From positions 992,001 to 1,056,000 of the forward strand of contig NZ_JABVZR010000002.1 in the NCBI RefSeq assembly GCF_017163935.1: a stretch of DNA of 64,000 nt. The letters are read 5' to 3'. The position numbers were made by a program, and so were the translations under genes. Each line of letters opens with the position of its first letter. The first letter of the stretch is position 1. The notes under the pieces were generated by a model. It saw only the letters and a list, made by a program, of their open reading frames with translations. It searched no databases and was not told where the DNA came from. This stretch comes from Novosphingobium terrae. GTDB taxonomy: Bacteria > Pseudomonadota > Alphaproteobacteria > Sphingomonadales > Sphingomonadaceae. Shown here in pieces: positions 40,754-49,963 of this stretch.

Positions 40754-42082
40754 TCAGCTGCTCCCCCAGCCGCCGCCCGTGGTGGTGAAATAGTCGCGCT
40801 CCCGCAGCTCCATTCCCAGATCGAGCACATCATTGAGATGAGACATTTCTCGCCCGATCAGATCATCAAACAGGCGCAAACCTGCCGATCGCAATCCTCT
40901 AGAACGCTTTTCGAGATGCGCGAGCATGGATTTGACTTTCCCCTGGACAAAACGCTCCGCTCGCCCCCCAGCAAGGCCGAAGAGTTCCAAAAAGGCAGAG
41001 ATATCGTCTCCGGAGATTGCCTCAAGCGTTTGGGCTCTGCCGATATCGAAGGCCAGCTGATCGGTATATCGCTTGTTCAGTTGGATCGGGAGCAGATCAT
41101 AAAAAGGAGCAAGGCGGGGCGTGCCATCCGGCCCATAAAGGATCGAATGGTTCTTGGCATGATTATCGTTGTTCCCGATCGCCAGGTTGAAAAAGGTGAT
41201 GAGCAGAAAATTCTGGATCGCCTGCGCGGGGTGATCCAGTCCCTGCAACACACTGTAGATCGCCTTGGCATCGAAAATACGCTCTGCAGAAGCGGCGCGC
41301 TGATATTTGAGACCCGACGGGAGAGCCAGAGCCTGGGCGAAGTCCTCCTGATGCAAGCGGTAGACCACCCCGTCCTGCACAACGCGATCGTATCGCTCGA
41401 TCAACAGAGCCTGGATACCCTCGATCACCACATGATCGGAACGTGACGTGTCGAAGCCGCAGCCGCGCGCCAATTGGATCGCGGCCGCCTCCTGCAAGGC
41501 TTCGCTCGCCTCATCGAGTCGAGGCACCTTGAGAATATGGGTCGCCGGGACCTTGCGGCCAGGGGCTGGCAAAGCAAATTGCCCATCAGGCAGGAGCGTC
41601 AACGAGATCTTGCTTTGGACACCTGCGACGGCCGACGGATCGATGTCGCCGACAGCTTCGCGATTAGCCAGCCGTCGCACAATCGTCTCAATTTCATCCT
41701 TGGGGAGCGGCCGATAGTCTTCGCCGAGATTGCCAGGGACCTTGATGGGCGGCGAGCCGGTCGGCAGGCAGGAAATCGCGCCCGAGCAATCCGCGCCAAT
41801 GTGGTACAGGATGCCGACGATTTCGGATCGCTGAAGGCCTTCGCGATCCATCACCTGCTGGATGAGATTGCTCTCGGGGAGGAGGTTGTCGAAAAAGGGC
41901 CGTGCAACAAGGTCACCGACCGGGGCGTCATCAAGTGGAAGTGACAGCGACAGAGGCCTCCCCGCCCTGAGAAACTCCGGCCTGTACCGGAATTCGACAT
42001 CGCCATTGTCCAGCGCATCGAGCTTTCCAGCCGGCGCATCATAACCATCCAGCCAGATGTCGAGCGAGAGACGAACGCTCAT
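40754..42082 (-). CDS. hipA: HipA-type serine/threonine kinase toxin
   Basis: The 442-residue protein has the N-subdomain-1 fold (start VRLSLDIWLDGYDAPAGKL, PFFDNLLPE) and a kinase domain. Substrate-binding SKISLTLLPDG, ATHILKVPRLDE, the LLIERYDR segment, catalytic GNNDNHAKN (about residue 305) and metal-binding APFYDLLP are all present. HipA phosphorylates a translation-related target (glutamyl-tRNA synthetase in E. coli HipA) and causes growth arrest. Its start overlaps the hipB stop by four bases, so the two are translationally coupled. All catalytic residues look intact. Confidence 0.93.
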   Translation of the reverse strand: MSVRLSLDIWLDGYDAPAGKLDALDNGDVEFRYRPEFLRAGRPLSLSLPLDDAPVGDLVARPFFDNLLPESNLIQQVMDREGLQRSEIVGILYHIGADCSGAISCLPTGSPPIKVPGNLGEDYRPLPKDEIETIVRRLANREAVGDIDPSAVAGVQSKISLTLLPDGQFALPAPGRKVPATHILKVPRLDEASEALQEAAAIQLARGCGFDTSRSDHVVIEGIQALLIERYDRVVQDGVVYRLHQEDFAQALALPSGLKYQRAASAERIFDAKAIYSVLQGLDHPAQAIQNFLLITFFNLAIGNNDNHAKNHSILYGPDGTPRLAPFYDLLPIQLNKRYTDQLAFDIGRAQTLEAISGDDISAFLELFGLAGGRAERFVQGKVKSMLAHLEKRSRGLRSAGLRLFDDLIGREMSHLNDVLDLGMELRERDYFTTTGGGWGSS

Positions 42083-43077
42083 CCTAGAAAGCCCAGTTTA
42101 ATTCCAGCCGCCTGACAGACCGCAAGCACGCGTCCCATTTCAAGGCTCGCCTTGCCATGTTCGAGCTCACTCAAGAAGCGTCGGCCGACACCTGCTAAAT
42201 CCGCAAAGCTCTGCTGCGTCATCCCCATTGCGCGGCGTGCTTCGCGAATGCGCTGGCCGACATCGGCAACCGAGAGGATCGGCGCCTGTTCTTGCAGCCG
42301 AACCGCTGGCGCGCCAGCAGGACGGTTATCTGCACTCTCAACGACATCGCTCTTGCCTGGCAATCTCGAGGCGACGCGGTCCGCGTGGGATGTATGCTCC
42401 CGGCGGCGGGGCGCCTCGATCAAGAGGTGCGATGGCTTGGGAACGGACGGCTGCAAATACGCGAGCTGGGCAGGTTCGGAGCCATAATACTGCGCAGCCT
42501 CGTGCTGTTCGGTTGCTCTGCGCAGCTCTTTGAGTGGTCCTGCCCCTAAGGCCGTCAGGGCATCTTGCACGGGGGAGGTGTAAAGGTGCGCGCGCGATGC
42601 AGAAGCGATCTGCTCTCCGATCGAGCTCGCAACGGCGCTTGGCAAGTCCGAAGCCAGATTGGATGCGGCGTATTGCTGACCAATCGTGGGCATCATTACG
42701 GGTGTCGCCATGGATTTCTTCACCAGATCCGTAGCCTTGGCAGCCTGGCCAGCCACTTCGCGTCCTATCCCCGATGCAGCCACGCTGACGGGCGGCTTGA
42801 GGGCTTTGGTGATCGACTCCAGAACTGTCGGCTGCAAAAGCTGGCTGTCGACAGCACTAGCAAGACTCGAAGGGAAGATCGGTGCAGCAAGCGCTTTGGA
42901 TACCGCGTCCGAAATGCTCACGGTGACAGGCTTGAACAGTAGGGCCTGATGAGCAGCTGTGCCTGCATCTGACACGCCCAGCTTGTGAAGCGGCGTGAGC
43001 TCCGACAGGGACTTCGGCTCATTCGGCACAACGTCACCACTTGGAGCCGGACCTGAAACTTTACGTGATTTCGACAT
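42079..43077 (-). CDS. hipB: HipB-like XRE antitoxin with a long N-terminal extension
   Basis: The 332-residue protein ends in a HipB-type XRE domain: VGQRIREARRAMGMTQQSF, then LAGVGRRFLSELEHGKASLEMG, about residues 270-325. The first 265 residues are Ala/Ser/Pro-rich and of no recognised family; normal HipB proteins are only 70-110 residues. ATG 43077 is preceded by AACGAGG; upstream in-frame ATGs reach 43167 but would cover operator-like repeats. It neutralises HipA and should repress the operon through the four repeats at 43087-43231. The extension may mediate oligomerisation, HipA sequestration or stability control. Confidence 0.85.
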   Translation of the reverse strand: MSKSRKVSGPAPSGDVVPNEPKSLSELTPLHKLGVSDAGTAAHQALLFKPVTVSISDAVSKALAAPIFPSSLASAVDSQLLQPTVLESITKALKPPVSVAASGIGREVAGQAAKATDLVKKSMATPVMMPTIGQQYAASNLASDLPSAVASSIGEQIASASRAHLYTSPVQDALTALGAGPLKELRRATEQHEAAQYYGSEPAQLAYLQPSVPKPSHLLIEAPRRREHTSHADRVASRLPGKSDVVESADNRPAGAPAVRLQEQAPILSVADVGQRIREARRAMGMTQQSFADLAGVGRRFLSELEHGKASLEMGRVLAVCQAAGIKLGFLG

Positions 43078-43086
43078 AGCCTCGTT

Positions 43087-43231
43087 CCCGTTCGGGGCGA
43101 TTCTATAGCTCAATAAGGCCATGAACGCAATATGCTCCCGAACGGTAGCAGTGCTATAAACGAGCAATGATCCCGTTCGGGAAAATTATCGCGAAGCCCG
43201 TTTTGAAATGCACGCTCGGCTCCTGTTCGGG
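43087..43231. promoter_or_regulatory. four operator-like repeats upstream of hipBA
   Basis: Ten-base elements CCCGTTCGGG occur at 43087-43096, 43137-43146 (inverted, CCCGAACGGT), 43172-43181 and 43222-43231 (CCTGTTCGGG). Spacings between starts are 50, 35 and 50 bases. The first lies ten bases from the hipB start. They are candidate HipB binding sites for autoregulation. Confidence 0.75.
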
Positions 43232-43250
43232 AACGAGAAACTTTGTCATG

Positions 43251-43858
43251 GCCGCAAGCGTCGTCCCCGCGCGATGCGCCTGCCGGGTGACGGTTGGCCG
43301 CGTCAGGCGCCCTTCGCCGATGCCCAGCGCGCGATGCGGCTGATCCGCGTGCAGACCAGGAGCTTCGGGATTGATCCGAACAGAATCGGCGTGATGGGCT
43401 TCTCGGCGGGCGGACACCTTGCAGCCATGACCGCGGCGGCGCCGGACGCGGAGCGCTATCAAAAACTTGACGCCATCGATGGCGAGACTGCCAGGCCATC
43501 TTTCGCGGCTCTCCTTTACCCCGTCATCACACTCAAGCCGCCGTTCGATACAACCCAGACGAAGCGCTGGCTCGTGGGCAAGGAGGCCACTGCCGAGGAC
43601 ACCCGCGATTGGTCGGTGGAGACCCATGTGAGCGCGGGCATGCCGCCGGTTTTCCTCACGCAGAACGCCGACGATCCGATTGCGGCGATCGACAACAGCC
43701 TGCTCATGTTCTCGGCCTGCCGACAGGCCAAGGTGCCCTGCGAGATGCATGTGTTCGAGAAGGGTGGCCATGGTTTTGGCATGGGGGAGGTCGGCTCCAC
43801 CGACGTCGCTTGGCCGGCACTCCTCCTTGCATGGCTGAGATCCAACAGCTTTGCCTGA
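43251..43858 (+). pseudogene. alpha/beta-hydrolase (esterase) gene lacking its 5' end
   Basis: The recognisable sequence starts at LPGDGWPRQAPFADAQRAMR and continues through the nucleophile elbow GVMGFSAGGHLAA (Ser), the LTQNADDPIAA acid region and FEKGGHGFG (His). These three blocks give a complete Ser-Asp-His set of an acetyl-xylan-esterase-like/BD-FAE hydrolase. The family normally has about 80-100 further N-terminal residues with the oxyanion HGG motif, absent here; the upstream sequence is the hipBA operator region. An open frame to 43208 gives no homologous residues. It is most likely a truncated relic created when the hipBA segment arrived. Confidence 0.7.
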
Positions 43859-44256
43859 AGGTGACCGCGTTGAGACTATTGCGAACTGCGTAAAGGCAGT
43901 GATCGCGCTAGGCTTGGTCATTTCGACGGGATGGGAGATTGGGTTGGGGCCCGCGCGAAATAGCCGCTTGAGAGACCCATATCAGTCCATGCGATGATGA
44001 TCGACGACTGATTTGCCTGCTAGCAAGGCACTGGGCATGGCCAGCTGCATGATCGGGCTGGAAACATGGCGGGAGGCTAGCGTGTTCGGCATCGAATGAG
44101 GCTCTCTGACGCGCCTTGCGCGCCTCTGACTTTTAGCAGCAGCAGGCTCCGCCAACAAACCCACCATTCTGAGCCTTGGACAGCTCCGTCGAAAACCGTG
44201 CTACATTAATAAAAATTGACTGCCGCAAGCCAACTTCAGAAGGAGGCATTCGGCTG
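43859..44256. other. intergenic region upstream of the Wadjet genes
   Basis: About 400 bases without a recognised gene. The AAAAATTGACTGCC section near 44210 offers a TTGAC -35-like element and the region probably holds the operon promoter. Confidence 0.4.
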
Positions 44257-44349
44257 ATGAAGACACTTTATCCTGGTGTCCGTCCAAAAAATGACGACGG
44301 AATGTTCCGCTACTTATATGAAAATACCCGTTGCAAATTCGGAAGATAA
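44257..44349 (+). CDS. possible 30-residue leader peptide before jetA
   Basis: AGAAGGAGGC precedes the ATG by about ten bases. The peptide begins MKTLYPGVRPKNDDG and ends CKFGR, with no membrane helix. It stops 35 bases before the jetA start and is the only other well-translated frame in the region. It may be a leader peptide, a tiny first gene of the operon, or chance. Confidence 0.4.
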   Translation: MKTLYPGVRPKNDDGMFRYLYENTRCKFGR

Positions 44350-44384
44350 CGCCAAAATTCATTTGAGAGCAATGGAAAGTGACG

Positions 44385-45806
44385 ATGGGAACGTTGGCGA
44401 CGGAAGATAAACCGCTCTTCGGATCTGTGCCGCCGGGGCTTTTTAGGGTATTTTCCAGCGGCGCGAAGCATTTCTACGCCGATCTCCTCACCAGCCTCGC
44501 GGAGGATCCTTTCGGCCAGGCAGGTGAAATTGCCACGCGGAAGCGAGTTTTCGAGGCTATCGCGGAATTCATCGACCGCCGTGGCCGGGCTGAAGTGGTC
44601 AGTACCCTGCAGTCAGATGGAGTGCCGCTCGTTGCCGGCCAGTCCTACATCGCCGTCTATGGCCGGTTAAAGGAGACTGGCTGGCTCGCTGAGTACCGTG
44701 ACAGATATCGCAGAGTGGTCGATTTTGACCCGGCAGCAAGGCTCGTCCTGCACACTTTGCTTGACATCCAGAAGGGCCGTGTTCGATCCTACGGTGGCGC
44801 AGTCCTCAATGTTCTCACGCTCCTACAATCGGTAGAGAGCGATCCGGATAGCAAGGCCCTGAATGTACGCGAAGCCGCAATATCGGCTCGCGGTTTCATG
44901 AACCACCTGCGCACAGTCGCCGGAACCATGCGGCGTGTTGAAGCGCTTATTATGGAACAGCCCACCGCTGCAGCCCTGGTCCGCCGCTTTGTAACGGACT
45001 TCATTGAAGCTTTGGTCGTGCAGGACTATCGCAATCTGCATGCCCGTGAAAGCCCTTACCGGTTCCGCGGCCAGATCCTCGAGACCGGTGACAAGCTCCT
45101 CGACAATGATGAGGTCATCGGCAGAATCGCGGCAGGTTGGGTTGCCGGCGGCATCGCTGCAGATCATGGTGCTGCCAGGCAGCCGATAATCGATGATCTG
45201 CGGGAAATTGTCCGGGTATTTGCCGGGATAGATGACCATGTTCAAGATATCGAAACCACCACCTTCCGCATCGAACGGCGGATGACGAACGTCGTACGGT
45301 TCAGTGATCGAATGGCTACCGTGAGCACGGATCGAATTTTGTACGCCATGGAAATGCTGCGATCCAGCGAGCTGGCCGACCATGAGAACATTGAGGTGAA
45401 GGCGCGCCTGCAGCTCGAGACATTACCGATGACCGCTGCCCATCTCTACAGCCTGCCGAGGCGACGCGCCGAGGCCCCAGAGAGTATGCTTGCTCTACAA
45501 CCGCCTGATCCCGCACTGCTGCGTTATCTGGAGGCGATCGACGCATTCGAGGATCGAATCGCGATTACGCCCGAACGGCTTGAGCGATATGTGGAAGCTG
45601 CGCTGGCAGGTTCCTCGCAGCTGGAGGCGAGTGCCTTTCCAGTCAACAATATCGAGGATTTCTTGTTGTTCGAACGACTTCACGAGGCTGAGCTTGGCCC
45701 ACTCGCAGATCGCTATGAAATAGAATATGGCGACGGCAGGGTCATCAATCAATGGGTGGAGCGTCGCTCCTTCCTGCTCCGTCGGCGCGAGACTGTCCAT
45801 GGTTGA
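44385..45806 (+). CDS. jetA: Wadjet subunit JetA (kleisin, MukF-like)
   Basis: The 473-residue protein has the JetA start region: PLFGSVPPGLFRVFSSGAKH, then FYADLLTSLAEDPFG. After that come a winged-helix-like part (about 55-130) and long helices (about 280-330; RRMTNVVRFSDRMATVS), as expected for the kleisin of an SMC-like condensin. JetABC complexes extrude DNA loops and JetD cuts closed circular DNA, giving plasmid defence. ATG 44385 is chosen because GGAAAG is six bases away; GTG 44379 is an alternative. Its stop overlaps jetB by eight bases. The Wadjet type (I, II or III) cannot be fixed by eye. Confidence 0.88.
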   Translation: MGTLATEDKPLFGSVPPGLFRVFSSGAKHFYADLLTSLAEDPFGQAGEIATRKRVFEAIAEFIDRRGRAEVVSTLQSDGVPLVAGQSYIAVYGRLKETGWLAEYRDRYRRVVDFDPAARLVLHTLLDIQKGRVRSYGGAVLNVLTLLQSVESDPDSKALNVREAAISARGFMNHLRTVAGTMRRVEALIMEQPTAAALVRRFVTDFIEALVVQDYRNLHARESPYRFRGQILETGDKLLDNDEVIGRIAAGWVAGGIAADHGAARQPIIDDLREIVRVFAGIDDHVQDIETTTFRIERRMTNVVRFSDRMATVSTDRILYAMEMLRSSELADHENIEVKARLQLETLPMTAAHLYSLPRRRAEAPESMLALQPPDPALLRYLEAIDAFEDRIAITPERLERYVEAALAGSSQLEASAFPVNNIEDFLLFERLHEAELGPLADRYEIEYGDGRVINQWVERRSFLLRRRETVHG

Positions 45807-46524
45807 GCTTAAGCAGGTTTCCGACATTCTGGATGGAGGGAAGGTCGAAGAGGAAGCGCTGCAATCGGCTCTTCAGGCGCTACTCTTTCACCAGTGCCTG
45901 TATGAGGACTGGCCGCATATTCAGGCCTATCGCATTCTCTCCCGGCATCTTGCCCATGTGCAGCCGATTATGGGCGCCTTCGGTTACAAGGTCAGGCATC
46001 ACCCCGTCTCTGGCATGCTGGTGCTCGAGCCAGCCGGTGCGGTCTACGGCACCCAGATGGCGCGACTTAAGAAAGACGAGACCATCGTCCTTCTCGTCCT
46101 TCGTCTCCTATATGCCGAAGGGGTAAGTTCGCTCGACGAAAACGGGCGTGTCGAGATCACGACCGATGACGTGCACGACAGGCTTCGTGCTGCTGGCGAT
46201 GAGCCGCCGACGATGATCCGTTTGATGGAGATCCTCAAGGTCTTCCAGCGCAAGGGACTCGTCCGGATAGGTGAGCGGGATCCCTCGGAGCAACTTGTTG
46301 TGCTTAGCATTATGCCAGGTATCACTGTGCTGGTACCCGATGTCTATGTTGAGGCGTTGGTCCAATGGCTTGAGTCCCGTCCGGATGGCAAGCCGATGCA
46401 TGCAGGCATACTGAACATCGTGGCTGGTCGCATTGACCTACCTGCCAACTCGGCTGAACCCGCAGGCAGTGACGTTCTTTCGTTTGGAGATGATCTGGGA
46501 GGCGTCGACGATGCATCAGCTTGA
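45799..46524 (+). CDS. jetB: Wadjet subunit JetB (KITE, MukE-like)
   Basis: The 241-residue protein consists of tandem winged-helix-like domains. Visible segments include YRILSRHLAHVQPIMGAFGY, then VLEPAGAVYGTQMARLKKDE, TIVLLVLRLLYAEGVSS and MEILKVFQRKGLVRIGE. This matches the KITE subunit that binds the JetA kleisin. The start (MVELKQV) overlaps jetA by eight bases, and its stop overlaps jetC by 14 bases, so the operon is tightly coupled. An upstream in-frame start would add 24 residues and lacks a Shine-Dalgarno. Confidence 0.87.
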   Translation: MVELKQVSDILDGGKVEEEALQSALQALLFHQCLYEDWPHIQAYRILSRHLAHVQPIMGAFGYKVRHHPVSGMLVLEPAGAVYGTQMARLKKDETIVLLVLRLLYAEGVSSLDENGRVEITTDDVHDRLRAAGDEPPTMIRLMEILKVFQRKGLVRIGERDPSEQLVVLSIMPGITVLVPDVYVEALVQWLESRPDGKPMHAGILNIVAGRIDLPANSAEPAGSDVLSFGDDLGGVDDASA

Positions 46525-49500
46525 ACGCCTTGTTTTATGCAACTGGGGGCGACTTGCCCCGCAGGACATCCCCGTAAGGGGAATGACGGCTATCCTTGGG
46601 CCGACGGGTGCGGGAAAAAGCACTCTGGTCGATGCCATCCAGCTGATCGTGACAGGGTCCAACAGCCGCTATTACGATCTCAACAAATCAACAGGTGGAA
46701 AGAACGCCCGTTCGATCCGTGACTACTGTCTCGGGGCTGACGATCATGTCGACCCTGAGGCACCGGCGCGGCAATCCGCAGACTCACTGCTCGCGATGTC
46801 CTTTCGCGATCGGCTGTCGGGTAAGGCGATCTCAATCGGGCTGATCTATAGCGCAGATCGGGCTGAAAGTGGAGAGACGGTTCGAGCCCGTTTCGTCGCA
46901 AGAGACTATGCGATCACGATTGATGACTTCGTCGAGCTGCGCGCCACAGAGCACGAAGAGCACCGGGTTATTCCACGCGCGGCGCGCCTGATCGAACGTT
47001 TGAAGGAACTTTGCCCCGGCGTGAGGCTCCATGCCAGTGGCATTTCCTATGTCGATGACTACCTACATGCCATGCGCCCCCGAGGATCGGCGCCACATAG
47101 CACCCAGGTTCTCAGAAACTTCAAGGAGTCGATTGCTTTCCAGCCAATTGACGATCCCACAAAATTTGTTCGTCGGCACATCCTCGAAGAGGATGATATC
47201 GAGGTCGAAGCGTTAAAAGGCTCGATCGCGCGATATCGCTTTCTGGAAGCGGAAGTAAAACGGCGCGAAGAACAGCTGACGCAGATTGCCGAAGCCCGCC
47301 GTAGAATGCAGGTCTGGGCGCAATATCAGATACGCCACAACCTGCAGCTGTTCACCGCCGCCAGTGCAGAAAGGCGCCGTCTTGAGATCGAGATCGAGCG
47401 GATCGAAGCTCAGCGCGTGTCTTTGGCAGAGGACCTCGCCAAAGAGGTCCATGTCAAACGCTATCATGAGCAGGCCATCCAACAGATAGGCGAAGATATT
47501 TTGCGCCTTAAAGCGCTGCTCGCTGAAGCGCCGATTGCTTCGCAAATCCGCGGACTGGATGCGGAGTTACAAGCAGCCACCGTCATGCGCAATGCCGCCG
47601 GCACGGTTGCCACGCGGCGCATTGCGCTGCTCGGGAAACTTGCGTTGCTGGCGGAACATTCTGAGCGCGTTCCTCTTACCGTGATCGATGGCGTGCGAGC
47701 CGTTGTCGAGCTTATCGAATTGGCCCGTGGGCGCCCCCAGGATGCGCTGCTTTCGATCGATGATCGCCTCGCTGAACTCGAACGGCGGATCTTTCGCGTG
47801 ACGGAAGCTGACGCTCACTTCGGGCGTCAGATTGAAGTGCTTGATCGGCAAATTGACGAGGAGCGCAAGCGCCTTGACGACCTTGAAGGGCGATTGCAGG
47901 GTGAAAGTACTGGTCAGATGCTTTCCGGCCCAGTCGACAGATTTCGCAAATTGCTCGCAGCCCGCGGGATCGAGGCTCGCCCGCTGCCAGACCTCGTCGA
48001 TGTCTCGGACGCAGCGTGGGCCATGGCTCTCGAAATGTTGCTCGGTGCCCATAGAGAGGCGCTTCTGGTCCCGGCTGGACATCTCGTTGAGGCCTTTGGG
48101 ATTCTCTATGAGAACCGCCGCGAACTCAGCCAGTGTCGTCTGATCGATGTGCGCAAAACGGCGCGCTGGCAATCGCGCTTGCCGGAAAATTCAATCGCAA
48201 GCCTGATCGTGACCGAAGACGAGGATGCGCGTGTTTACATCGAGAGGCAGGTCGGACGCTTCCTCATGGCCGAAACGGAAGCCGATCTGGAGAGGCTGGA
48301 TCAGGCAGTGACCCGTCGCGGCAAGATGACCGCCGGAATGTCTTTGCGTGTTTATCGAGACATAGTCCCCATTCTTGGCAAGACGGCTCAGCTCCGGGCA
48401 CTCGAAACCGCGCGCACAGAGTATCAGGATCTTTCGTCGGTTCACCGGCGTACACGCGCCGCGCGCGATGCCTTGAACACTGCGCGCGGGGCTATTGCGG
48501 ACATTCTTGAGGCCCCAAAGGATGAGCTTGCCGACGCCTTGGGGCGGCTGGCGGAGGCAGCCGCGCAGCTACGTGGAACACAGCAGGCCAAGGCGCAGTT
48601 GTCGTCTCCGGAATCGATGAAGCTCAACGCAGAGATTTCAAATCTTCAGAATGACATCACCAGATACAGGAAAGAGATACAGGAAGAGGTCGAGGTCGAG
48701 ATCAATCGCATACAAAAACTGGATGTTGACCTGCAGGTCAAGTTGGGCCGCGCCAGGCAGGACGAGGCCAAGAATGCTACCGAAGTGACAGTCGCACAAG
48801 AACGCGAAAAGACCGATCCCATCGCAAGGCTACTGGAGCTCCTTACAGATGAAGAGCGTCTCGAAGCGGCAAGCGGCCGGATCGCCGTCGTTGCCCAGTT
48901 TCAGCCGGAGGCGCGCGATCCTGCTGCGTTGCTCGCTGACCTGGCGGCTAAGGCGAGGCGGGAGGCCGAGCCCATGCAGAAGTTGGCAGAGGACAGTGTT
49001 CGCCGAGGGCGCAGTGGATACCAATCCTTCATTCAGGAATATGTCGGACAGGCGCCACTGGCGGACCCCGACGATGTGGCCATACTGCAATGGTGTATGT
49101 TCAAGGAGCGTCAACTTGAGCAGGACGAACTCAGACAATATCGTGAGCAGTTCGAACAGGCTCGCCTCCAGATGGAGGCCGATCTAACCGAAGGTTTGAT
49201 CAACCGCCTTTCCGACAAGTTCCAGAAAGCAAAAGCCCAGATTGACCGCCTGAACCGAAGTCTCGCAGGTCGGACATTTACGGGCCAGACATATGTATTC
49301 CATTATCGCCTGAATGAGGCGCTCAAGTCGATCCATGCGCTTGCCGAGGCCATCGCCAATGACCCGCGCCGCGGACTCGCTGTCCTTCAGGATGACACAC
49401 TCGATCCAAAAGTCAGGGCAGGATTTCGCGATCTTGAACGCCGGTTGTCGGATGATGAGCGCGTCAAAGAGCTCCGTGACTACCGGCAGTTTTTCGATTT

Positions 49501-49963
49501 CGATGTGCTTATGCGCAACGAACGCGGTGGAGAGACAACCCTGAGCAAACGAGCAGTGACCGGATCAGGGGGACAGAAGCAGGCGCCTTATTACGTTGCT
49601 GTCGGCGCAGCAATGGCTGCAGCCTATTATCCCAAATCAGCTCATGAAGAACCGGACGGTTTCGGACTAGTGGTTTTCGACGAGGCTTTCAACAATCTTG
49701 ACGCCCCCAATACCCGTGCCTTGCTCAACTTCTTCAGAGACATGCATCTACAGGTGCTTGTTGCGGCCCCGGACAAGGTGCGAGCAATGTTCCTTGAAAA
49801 TGCAGATACAATCGTCTCGGTGAACCGACGCCCAGACAATCAGGAGCCAATCGTGGTTGTGACCCATCCATCCGTGCGGGCACGAGAGGCGCTGGCCGCC
49901 CTCAACCCGGTCAACCTCGGGGTCAATCACTTTCGCGAGATCGAGCTGGCTGTAGCGCCATGA
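46511..49963 (+). CDS. jetC: Wadjet subunit JetC (SMC-like ATPase, MukB-like)
   Basis: The 1150-residue protein has an N-terminal ATPase lobe with Walker A GPTGAGKSTLVD (about residues 30-41). Long coiled coils follow (about 255-390, 430-510, 650-790, 880-950) with a hinge-like centre. The C-terminal lobe holds the signature GSGGQKQAPYY (about 1016) and Walker B LVVFDEAFNNLD (about 1053-1064). It is the motor that extrudes DNA in the Wadjet complex. The start at MHQLERLVLCNWGRL is supported by overlap with jetB; the open frame extends 26 codons upstream. It overlaps jetD by four bases. Confidence 0.93.
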   Translation: MHQLERLVLCNWGRLAPQDIPVRGMTAILGPTGAGKSTLVDAIQLIVTGSNSRYYDLNKSTGGKNARSIRDYCLGADDHVDPEAPARQSADSLLAMSFRDRLSGKAISIGLIYSADRAESGETVRARFVARDYAITIDDFVELRATEHEEHRVIPRAARLIERLKELCPGVRLHASGISYVDDYLHAMRPRGSAPHSTQVLRNFKESIAFQPIDDPTKFVRRHILEEDDIEVEALKGSIARYRFLEAEVKRREEQLTQIAEARRRMQVWAQYQIRHNLQLFTAASAERRRLEIEIERIEAQRVSLAEDLAKEVHVKRYHEQAIQQIGEDILRLKALLAEAPIASQIRGLDAELQAATVMRNAAGTVATRRIALLGKLALLAEHSERVPLTVIDGVRAVVELIELARGRPQDALLSIDDRLAELERRIFRVTEADAHFGRQIEVLDRQIDEERKRLDDLEGRLQGESTGQMLSGPVDRFRKLLAARGIEARPLPDLVDVSDAAWAMALEMLLGAHREALLVPAGHLVEAFGILYENRRELSQCRLIDVRKTARWQSRLPENSIASLIVTEDEDARVYIERQVGRFLMAETEADLERLDQAVTRRGKMTAGMSLRVYRDIVPILGKTAQLRALETARTEYQDLSSVHRRTRAARDALNTARGAIADILEAPKDELADALGRLAEAAAQLRGTQQAKAQLSSPESMKLNAEISNLQNDITRYRKEIQEEVEVEINRIQKLDVDLQVKLGRARQDEAKNATEVTVAQEREKTDPIARLLELLTDEERLEAASGRIAVVAQFQPEARDPAALLADLAAKARREAEPMQKLAEDSVRRGRSGYQSFIQEYVGQAPLADPDDVAILQWCMFKERQLEQDELRQYREQFEQARLQMEADLTEGLINRLSDKFQKAKAQIDRLNRSLAGRTFTGQTYVFHYRLNEALKSIHALAEAIANDPRRGLAVLQDDTLDPKVRAGFRDLERRLSDDERVKELRDYRQFFDFDVLMRNERGGETTLSKRAVTGSGGQKQAPYYVAVGAAMAAAYYPKSAHEEPDGFGLVVFDEAFNNLDAPNTRALLNFFRDMHLQVLVAAPDKVRAMFLENADTIVSVNRRPDNQEPIVVVTHPSVRAREALAALNPVNLGVNHFREIELAVAP

